From NCBI GenBank assembly GCA_012845835.1, contig JABAKD010000001.1:17409251-17473250 (forward strand): DNA of 64,000 nucleotides. The letters run 5' to 3'. The translations under genes were made by a program, and so were the position numbers. Shown in pieces: positions 62,501-64,000 of this stretch (positions are counted from its first letter, which is position 1; each line of letters begins with the position of its first letter). Source of the DNA: Undaria pinnatifida (Eukaryota; Sar; Phaeophyceae; Laminariales; Alariaceae). The notes under the pieces are model-generated. The model ran no database searches. It worked only from the letters and a program-made list of their open reading frames with translations, and had not been told where the DNA came from.

Positions 62501-63378
62501 GGAAAAAAAAACAGGCTCATGTTCGGGAGACGGGGTACGAGTACCGACGTGTTCAACGGTAGGGGCTAAAAGGACTTTTTTTTTCGTCGGCTATAAAAAA
62601 AAACTGAATGGCCGCGGTACTCTACTTGACCATCCAAAATCGTCGTAGTGTCTTGACATGAAGAGCGATTTTTTTTTGCTTTTTTCGTTTTATGCCTAAG
62701 CCATGAGATTGGTTGTTCATCGGGTTTTCATTATATTTGCCTCGGAGTCAGTTTTTGGGGTGAGGTGCACGGAGTTTCTTAACGCCTTTCCAACTGGAAA
62801 CCTTTTTTTCTAACAAATTTACCTGAACTTAGTATAGGGAGGGATGTTGGGGCTCTAAAGAGGTTAACTGAAAGGAGTCTCAGAAAAATTCGGTGCATCT
62901 CTACCGTGCGTAGCATGAGTCTACCTAAGAATAAACGTTCTTCACCCCTATCATAAACGAACTCTATACAATCCTACCGAAACCTGACTGTGAGAAATTC
63001 GGGCAACCCGACACATTCTCTTATCGGCTAGACACACCCGCCAAAACCATTTGTGTGGCAAATATCCGCCTATGAACATCCGTGGCACCAACACTACAAA
63101 AACGCGGTGATAGCACCGCCTCCTTCGGCCAGCACCAGCATCAGCACCAACACCGCTCCCCCCTCTACCGAAACCACCAACAATAACAATAAAAATCCAC
63201 TCACGTTGCAAACATCCAGCTGTTTTCCTCAGTGGCACCATTATACACGCCGGTGATAGCACCGCCTCCTCCGGCCGGTGCTGCGGTGCTCCCGTCTTGC
63301 TTGCCGAAAATCCGAGTCAGAATAGAAGGAAAATGTATCCACAGCTCGTCAAAAGTAGGGGCGTTCGCGAGGTTTCCA
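31996..63378 (-). CDS. SMPD4: SMPD4 / neutral sphingomyelinase 3-like membrane protein, multi-exon, 5' end not seen
   Basis: Placed exons, 5' to 3' on the - strand, are: 63378-63205, about 61964-61917, about 61530-61387, 60986-60837, 60168-60009, about 58475-58374 (uncertain), 57692-57591, 53515-53419, 52284-51636, 51093-50927, 50180-49893, 47180-47013, 44066-43944, 43050-42931, 41103-40993, 37287-37155, 36223-36062 and 32136-31996. Most junctions agree in phase; those around 61.9 kb, 58.4-58.8 kb and 41.0/37.2 kb do not and may hide further exons. Family-like segments in order are FDELWIHFPSILTRIFGK, STLEFYLFSFAW, NPYMTLLKDYAEAFFP, LFLRVLVEFWLEGN, FSLAVELWLLWMRPW, WVLENYSLYTSILAAFTRKA, VTLGGYRDQAEELL, YVGDPMYHPRCTWE, ALGRDFQRRLW, RLNLRPLADLRA and a hydrophobic C-terminus. 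In animals SMPD4 is an ER/nuclear-envelope protein linked to sphingomyelin hydrolysis and nuclear pores; activity here is not shown. Confidence 0.82.
32943..33090 (+). repeat. ~56-bp tandem repeat, three units, and neighbouring short duplications
   Basis: Units contain 'gtca/cggtgaggaacagagcc', 'agagccagtc' and 'gtgcgagtggcgctgtgtg'. Just upstream, 'gaaaagcttccgtgct' occurs at 32788 and 32839. Further downstream a ~200-bp unit with 'tttccgaggctccgggccat' and 'acgagg' is present twice (about 33385-33590 and 33591-33775). All are inside the last intron of the SMPD4-like gene. Confidence 0.85.
33926..34540 (+). repeat. Tandem chain of seven TTAA-type miniature elements (~86-bp period)
   Basis: Units start near 33936, 34023, 34109, 34196, 34282, 34370 and 34452. 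Each reads 'cccctttagagcccccaaat', 'ccctccctatactaacttca', 'agta..tttgt..aaaa', 'gggtttccagctgtgaaggc' and ends 'gttaac'. The units are head-to-tail with TTAA (or a decayed form) at most joints. The same sequence is a solo insertion with TTAA on both sides at 43536-43623. Confidence 0.88.
34918..35251 (+). mobile_element. MITE family M, copy 2
   Basis: The element is bounded by 'agctgtgagttgg' and 'ccgactcacagctct'. It has the typical interior with a G run at 35089-35105 and self-complementary arms ('gtcggcaaggtggctcacca' versus 'agccgacttgccgac'). Copies 2 and 3 together with about 95 bp of left flank ('cagttttcc.tct.aaa.tccc', 'gaggtacaa.gtggtacccga', 'tttaa') form a tandem duplication of about 430 bp. 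Confidence 0.85.
35346..35677 (+). mobile_element. MITE family M, copy 3
   Basis: The left end 'agagctgtgagtcggcgcga' is intact. The right end is decayed to 'cctactcactttgg'. The segment is part of the duplicated flank-plus-element unit with copy 2. The same left flank accompanies copy 8 at 55715-55800 in inverted form, so the mobile unit may be longer than the MITE itself. Confidence 0.8.
35873..36046 (+). repeat. 87-bp tandem duplication beside the 36062 exon donor
   Basis: The two units 'ttgagataagagcgacatgc' to 'gatgtgaacaaaa.cca' begin at about 35873 and 35960 and differ at few positions, so this duplication is recent. It lies in the last intron of the SMPD4-like gene, within 20 bp of the donor of exon 36223-36062. 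Confidence 0.9.
36895..36962 (-). repeat. Decayed copy of the 3' end of exon 37287-37155
   Basis: The + strand reads 'ggtggcgtccactcaagtca', 'agccagcgctcgttgacgtt', 'caacgacatcccga', against 'ggtggtgtccagccgagcca' and 'gcgctcattgacgttctccg' in the real exon end about 260 bp away. The peptide NVNERWL is retained, but no donor follows. Confidence 0.85.
37640..38352 (-). repeat. Four to five decayed copies of the 5' end of exon 37287-37155
   Basis: Blocks near 37640-37720, 37785-37860, 37990-38065 and 38295-38345 (and a remnant near 38130) share 'cccg.ttatcgcgtgggtgg', 'tacatcgg', 'ccc.aaggcctgcctcg' and 'acgcacacaagaggg'. The real exon start is 'gtggtacatcgg...cccaaggcctg', followed outward by 'acgcacacaagaagg'. 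Each copy covers the acceptor, the first 40-50 exon bases and 20-40 bp of intron. The spacing is irregular (145-300 bp). Confidence 0.85.
38400..39835. other. Intron sequence of the SMPD4-like gene; small repeats only
   Basis: A ~60-bp block 'cgcctggcgtgccg/catgcccggcgtcctg' with 'ctgccttggttggagagga' occurs at 38612-38665 and 38868-38920. R3 lies at 39045-39112. GTTGTTGGTG-type simple repeats run from 39000 to 39345. Part of an R1-like copy starts at about 39700. No exon was supported. Confidence 0.5.
39962..39999. repeat. Near-perfect hairpin, 18-bp arms
   Basis: The arms 'ggatccagtcgagaaagt' and 'actttttcgactggatcc' pair with one mismatch around a two-base loop. They sit in a cluster of CAGTCGAAAAA words in both orientations (39838-40035), probably nested remnants of one inverted-repeat element. 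Confidence 0.8.
42034..42372 (-). repeat. Two decayed copies of exon 43050-42931
   Basis: The copy at 42034-42110 still reads TEELLVAIADLTYPRAGDGW in one frame but has lost its donor. The copy at 42275-42352 kept a GTGAGT donor but has frame-breaking indels. Both lie downstream of the real exon on the - strand, 580-900 bp away. The intervening DNA is 'cgatacgata'-type degenerate repeat. Confidence 0.88.
42640..42845 (+). repeat. ~60-bp tandem repeat, three units
   Basis: The unit 'acctcggggtgt.gcaagt', 'tgaa.c.gtggacaaaactc', 'cgatcaaaacaaacgagaaa' appears three times between 42660 and 42842. It is intronic to the SMPD4-like gene, 90 bp from the donor of exon 43050-42931. Confidence 0.85.
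43330..43745 (+). mobile_element. MITE family M, copy 4, carrying a nested TTAA element
   Basis: The right end ('ccgactcacagcact') is intact and the left end is decayed. Removing the 84 bp from 43536 to 43619 restores the sequence seen at this position in other copies ('ctgacttaagtcgg'). The insertion therefore happened at a TTAA inside an already inserted MITE. Confidence 0.85.
43536..43623 (+). mobile_element. TTAA-flanked 80-bp miniature element nested in MITE copy 4
   Basis: TTAA occurs at 43536-43539 and 43620-43623, with 80 bp between. The ends are 'cccgtttagagcc' and 'gttgtaaaggcg', which are inverted repeats when read with the TTAA (TTAAcccgTTTA versus TTAACGCCTTTA). TTAA duplication is the signature of piggyBac-type transposition. 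The element is far too short to encode a transposase. Confidence 0.88.
44105..44539 (+). repeat. (AAT/AAC/AAG)n compound microsatellite
   Basis: The tract is AAT-, AAC- and AAG-type trinucleotides with a (AAGAAT)n stretch at 44320-44362 and near-pure AAT at 44400-44460 and 44500-44535. It lies 40 bp upstream (gene sense) of the acceptor of exon 44066-43944. Confidence 0.95.
44540..45383 (+). repeat. ~840-bp (AAG)n / (CTT)n microsatellite
   Basis: About 280 triplets are interrupted only by single 'AG' slips near 44830, 44854, 45083 and 45244, which shift the repeat phase. It is intronic to the SMPD4-like gene; the sense strand is CTT/TTC. Poly-Lys, poly-Arg and poly-Glu frames across it are artefacts. 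The length in the assembly may be unreliable. Confidence 0.97.
45765..46010 (+). repeat. Dispersed repeat, paired with 56900-57140
   Basis: Shared blocks in order are 'aaggcc.gtaa', 'ttggccg..tttcgtatgataa', 'ggcattttctat/ggcgttttatac', 'gggatag/gggcag', and 'aagtgagta', then 'gacctgcatg/gacatgcccac'. Both copies are in introns of the same gene. The class is unknown. Confidence 0.6.
46148..46225 (-). mobile_element. TTAA-flanked miniature element, solo copy
   Basis: TTAA lies at 46148-46151 and 46222-46225. The terminal sequences 'cgcctttacagctgg' and 'ctaaagggg' are the same as in the 43536 copy in the opposite orientation. Confidence 0.85.
47013..47180 (-). CDS. SMPD4: Exon of the SMPD4-like gene ending at a GC donor
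   Basis: The exon has 56 codons, phase 0 at both ends, with a Gly-rich loop followed by GNVELLWRVTEAFCPGVTSV and LAAAQ. It follows the exon containing the YTSILAAFTRKA motif, as in the animal protein, where a 'VFRVAKVF'-like helix comes next. The donor reads CAG|GCAAGA, so the following intron would be of the GC-AG class. No GT in a suitable phase lies nearby. Confidence 0.7.
47405..47930 (+). repeat. 18-bp minisatellite inside a copy of dispersed repeat R2
   Basis: About 20 units of 'ataaggcggtatcccgat' form a two-level array: blocks ending 'gcggtcaaaatcgctagggg' + 'ttcccc' are themselves repeated about every 125 bp. The right part (47815-47930) matches the single-monomer copies at 180-305 and 37365-37500 in inverted orientation. 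Confidence 0.92.
47963..48297 (+). mobile_element. MITE family M, copy 5
   Basis: Both ends are intact (agagctgtgagtcggcacga and ctgacgactcacagctc). The internal arms 'gtcagcaagtcggctgacca' and 'agccgacttgccgac' fold back. It is about 200 bp from copy 6, which is inverted relative to it. Confidence 0.88.
48496..48835 (-). mobile_element. MITE family M, copy 6 (inverted)
   Basis: The element runs from 'tagtgctgtaagtcagcagg' to 'cttgccgactcacagttcta' and is flanked on both sides by an identical block: 'gttacaatcgtac', 'agttctagtcg' and 'gccagagcgattcta' precede it (48455-48497) and follow it (48834-48880). The flanking duplication is much longer than a normal target duplication. Confidence 0.85.
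48991..49799. mobile_element. 809-bp inverted-repeat element with Tc1/mariner-like ends
   Basis: The perfect terminal inverted repeat CAGTCGACCCCGCTTTAAGG + AAAC lies at both ends (48991-49014 and 49776-49799). Decayed inner repeats ('cggggaagtttccttaa' and 'cggggagtttccttaa') extend the arms. Ends starting CAGT are common in Tc1/mariner and pogo-type elements. The flanking bases are TA on the left and CA on the right, so a TA duplication is only partly preserved. Internal frames (about 140 residues) do not look like a transposase. It is in an intron of the SMPD4-like gene. Confidence 0.78.
50700..50900 (-). repeat. C-tract plus copy of the ~130-bp G-tract element
   Basis: A C run of about 25 at 50707-50731 is followed by 'caccaacgaggcagacatcg' (antisense), 'acgtcgggttt' and 'catttcatgcattgccgtag' on the - strand. 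The element ends within 30 bp of the donor of exon 51093-50927, mirroring the 24000-24130 copy. Confidence 0.65.
51292..51623 (+). mobile_element. MITE family M, copy 7, at a splice donor
   Basis: The right terminus 'cgactcacagctt' ends at 51623. The donor GTAGGT of exon 52284-51636 occupies 51630-51635, so the element is inserted a few bases into the intron (gene sense). The 5' splice site itself is intact. Confidence 0.85.
51636..52284 (-). CDS. SMPD4: Largest exon of the SMPD4-like gene
   Basis: The acceptor 'ccctccctcccgccag' precedes 216 codons plus one base. The exon begins DENSTGFQLQSYRAPEPQP, includes FTAPTDVSLHGLLVLSAHLL, then a Gly-rich insert of about 50 residues, then LRPHVFGFLRVAFS and FSLAVELWLLWMRPW. 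These match the animal order in which a 'YLFLQHCF' helix precedes a 'MWLSYLQPW' motif. The Gly/Arg-rich insert is not part of the family core. Confidence 0.85.
53770..54135 (-). repeat. Two decayed copies of the donor end of exon 57692-57591
   Basis: The + strand copies read 'gggaatgacaccgcg...gtccttgagcagggtcatgt' + 'aagggtt' (53750-53813) and 'cggggatatcgggtgg...tagtccttgagcagggg' + 'ggtcatgta' (54060-54121). The real exon (57598-57664) has 'cggggatgacaccgtgggg' and 'tagtccttaagaagggtcat' + 'gtaagggtt'. The second copy keeps an open MTPLLKDYAEEVFPPD. They are 3.5-3.8 kb away, inside the same intron. Confidence 0.82.
54935..55022 (+). mobile_element. TTAA-type miniature element, solo copy
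   Basis: It starts at TTAA 54935-54938 with 'cccctctagagccccaaaat', 'ccctccctacac' and ends 'ggtttccagttgcacaggcg' + 'ctaa', where the right TTAA has mutated. Confidence 0.8.
55379..55715 (-). mobile_element. MITE family M, copy 8 (inverted)
   Basis: The element runs from 'gagctgagtcgtcaggattt' to 'cgtgccgactcacagct'. The following 85 bp ('accatggacgctcttaaatc', 'gggtgcca...gtacctcttt') are the inverse of the left flank of copies 2 and 3. Confidence 0.82.
55720..56900. other. Intron sequence; simple repeats and an R1 fragment
   Basis: An R1 fragment lies near 55860-55930. A CAG/AGC-rich stretch at 56350-56450 opens frames on both strands but has no splice support. Three TTAGGG units lie at 56732-56750. 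No exon was found. Confidence 0.45.
57715..58150 (-). promoter_or_regulatory. ~430-bp purine tract; in gene sense a pyrimidine tract before the 57692 acceptor
   Basis: The + strand is almost entirely G with A and T spacers (GGGGTTGGGG, GGTTAGGG, GGTGGGG). On the coding strand this is C-rich and ends about 25 nt before the acceptor of exon 57692-57591. It resembles 17340-17577 in front of the transporter exon. The C-rich frames it opens are not coding. Confidence 0.6.
59240..59410 (+). repeat. Dispersed repeat family R1 copy
   Basis: The segment has 'ccgatggtttttgggtgtaa', 'gccccgcagctcag', 'gagccaaa', and 'cacctctgccgtatcacgcg', the standard R1 order. It is intronic to the SMPD4-like gene. 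Confidence 0.6.
60009..60168 (-). CDS. SMPD4: SMPD4-like exon with the STLEFYLFSFAW motif
   Basis: The acceptor 'ccgcctattcgcag' precedes a 160-nt exon that completes a split Ser codon from exon 60986-60837 and ends at phase 0 before GTGAGT. After a 35-residue Gly/Pro-rich linker it reads ATPDLSLSTLEFYLFSFAW, matching the animal 'NPFEFYMFFFAL' segment, one of the most diagnostic parts of the family. Confidence 0.85.
60190..60355 (-). repeat. Copy of the ~130-bp G-tract element near a splice acceptor
   Basis: The G run (60194-60209) is followed by 'cgtacccaatttcatgcatg', 'accgcaagccgtacgg', 'gaccctcgcccataatgcca', 'ggg', 'ggattacgtcgggctttcac' and 'cgaccatgcatacattg'. It matches 24000-24130 and 50757-50890. 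Confidence 0.6.
60600..60725 (-). repeat. Decayed copy of the donor end of exon 60986-60837
   Basis: The + strand reads 'taccaccgtaaaaacctggc', 'aggactggagaggcaacgcg', 'tgtag', against 'caccaccgtgtacaaacctg' + 'ggtgggctggagaggcaatg' + 'cgtgtac' at the real junction 170 bp away. The upstream 'cccaaaacatcc' block is also repeated. Both copies retain an intact CAG|GT-like junction on the - strand. Confidence 0.88.
61041..61190 (+). repeat. (TTGGG)n pentanucleotide array
   Basis: About 28 near-perfect TTGGG units with a few degenerate units at the right end. In gene sense this is CCCAA and lies 55 bp before the acceptor of exon 60986-60837. The frames (GLGWV or QPNPT repeats) are artefacts. Confidence 0.97.
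61858..61880 (+). repeat. Homopolymer C run
   Basis: About 20 consecutive C bases are followed by 'ttcccccctcccctcccc', just downstream (gene sense) of the donor of the 61964-61917 exon. This matches the other poly-G runs seen after donors at 17890, 24000 and 50707-50731. Confidence 0.9.
62160..62345. repeat. GGGTC-rich degenerate repeat
   Basis: Imperfect GGGTCGGGTC blocks with spacers 'aggagctttcgaatctcac'-like, as at 2165-3030 and 52780-52940. It is intronic to the SMPD4-like gene. Confidence 0.7.
62779..62867 (-). mobile_element. TTAA-flanked miniature element, solo copy, inside an R1-like repeat
   Basis: TTAA lies at 62779-62782 and 62864-62867, with 'cgcctttccaactggaaacc' at one end and 'ttggggctctaaagagg' at the other. 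It splits an R1 copy: 'aatcagtttttggggtgagg', then the insertion, then 'gtgcatctctaccgtgcg'. That is a second case of insertion into an older repeat. Confidence 0.85.
63050..63140 (-). repeat. Decayed copy of the donor end of exon 63378-63205
   Basis: The + strand reads 'gcaaatatcc', 'gtggcaccaacactacaaaa', 'acgcggtgatagcaccgcct' + 'ccttcggcc', against 'gcaaacatcc', 'gtggcaccattatacacgcc' and 'ggtgatagcaccgcctcctc' + 'cggcc' in the exon, 155 bp away. The frame is broken in the copy. Confidence 0.88.
63205..63378 (-). CDS. SMPD4: Most N-terminal exon seen of the SMPD4-like gene
   Basis: The acceptor 'cctgcccaaccttcag' precedes 174 nt starting with one split-codon base and ending in phase 2 before GTGAGT. 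The peptide includes NAPTFDELWIHFPSILTRIF, a short Ala/Gly loop and NGATEENSWMF. The pattern 'L..LFP.LVESIFG...GW' near the N-terminus is characteristic of the family. Earlier exons must lie beyond 63400, possibly outside the window. Confidence 0.75.
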
Positions 63379-63399
63379 CTGAAGGTTGGGCAGGCGGGG

Positions 63400-64000
63400 G
63401 CGGGGGGGGATTCGGGGGTCAAGCGGTGGGGGTGGAGGGTGGGGGTGGGGGGGGGGGGGGGGGGGTCGGGGTTAGGTTGGGGTGGTGGGGGCGGGGGCGG
63501 GGCAAAGCCCGGTTACCGATAAATCCGTGCGTCACGTCCATGTTTTGCCTGTTGCAGTCGATTGTGCCGCTTCGTCGTTCCTCCACTACCTGCTGTCATG
63601 TATGTACCACATCGTTTCCAAACTGTGAAGTATTCGTACCTTGTGCCTGAGTACCTGAGTGCATGTCTTACTACTGCTGTACTGCTGTACCGGCATCGAT
63701 TTGTTGTCCGTAGATGCTGTGGCTATTGGAGCTGGCTTTGTTCGTTCGTTCGTGGGTGTGCGTACGTAGATGAAGCAGGTTAAAACAAAAATGGCGTACT
63801 CGTATCCAAGTACGAAACATATTTTTTTACGTAGTATATGAAAGAGGAAAAACAAAGGAAAAAGTCTGAAAAGAGGGAAGAAATACCACTCTCCAGGGAC
63901 CGATCTTGGGAAACCACTTTTCCCGTCGGCAATTAAGAGCTGAGGGTGGCTGAGAGGTGGGAGAATATGCCGAGGGCGACCTCCGTGGTGCCCGACATCG
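63400..64000. other. Right edge: G-rich tract, no further exon identified
   Basis: 63395-63500 is G-rich (pyrimidine-rich in gene sense, in front of the 63378 acceptor). 63905-63995 is the second copy of the 9365-9490 repeat. No start codon or upstream exon of the SMPD4-like gene could be placed. Confidence 0.45.

Overview
The window is nuclear DNA of an intron-rich eukaryote. It has GT-AG introns of several hundred to several thousand bases, exons of about 100-290 nt (one of 649 nt), dense low-complexity DNA and many small transposable elements. A TTAGGG-type telomere motif, a degraded non-LTR reverse transcriptase of a type I associate with stramenopile genomes, and a PAPS transporter (needed to make sulfated polysaccharides) together suggest an ochrophyte, most likely a brown alga. 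That assignment is inference. There is no prokaryotic gene organisation and no CRISPR array.

Three genes can be supported. (1) A + strand gene ends at 28246. Eight phase-consistent exons between 17578 and 28246 encode an SLC35B2/PAPST1-like nucleotide-sulfate transporter. A signal-peptide exon at 5233-5310 is a plausible but unproven first exon. (2) A - strand gene runs from at least 63378 down to 31996 and encodes an SMPD4/neutral-sphingomyelinase-3-like membrane protein. At least 15 exons were placed by family motifs and splice phase, ending in a hydrophobic C-terminal exon; the 5' end is not seen. Genes 1 and 2 converge, with stop codons 3.75 kb apart. (3) A - strand cysteine-rich gene of unknown function lies at about 9150-6816. 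It would be antisense inside intron 1 of gene 1 if the 5233 exon is right.

Layout: 1-5000 is dispersed repeat debris. 5233-9150 holds the candidate first exon and the Cys-rich gene. 11975-15215 is a dead non-LTR element with its 3' tail. 16410-16930 is a tandem repeat followed by a 314-bp inverted-repeat element carrying telomere-like repeats. 17340-28246 is the PAPS transporter. 28250-30700 is repeats. 30740-63380 is the SMPD4-like gene with very repeat-rich introns, including about 840 bp of GAA/TTC.

The most unusual feature is a recurring pattern in all three genes. Exons are accompanied, in the adjacent intron or 3' flank, by decayed partial copies of themselves, usually covering one exon-intron junction and sometimes arrayed 4-6 times. 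A second theme is that short dispersed monomers (80-bp TTAA-flanked elements, a 48-bp unit, an 18-bp unit) occur singly at several sites and as a tandem array at one site.
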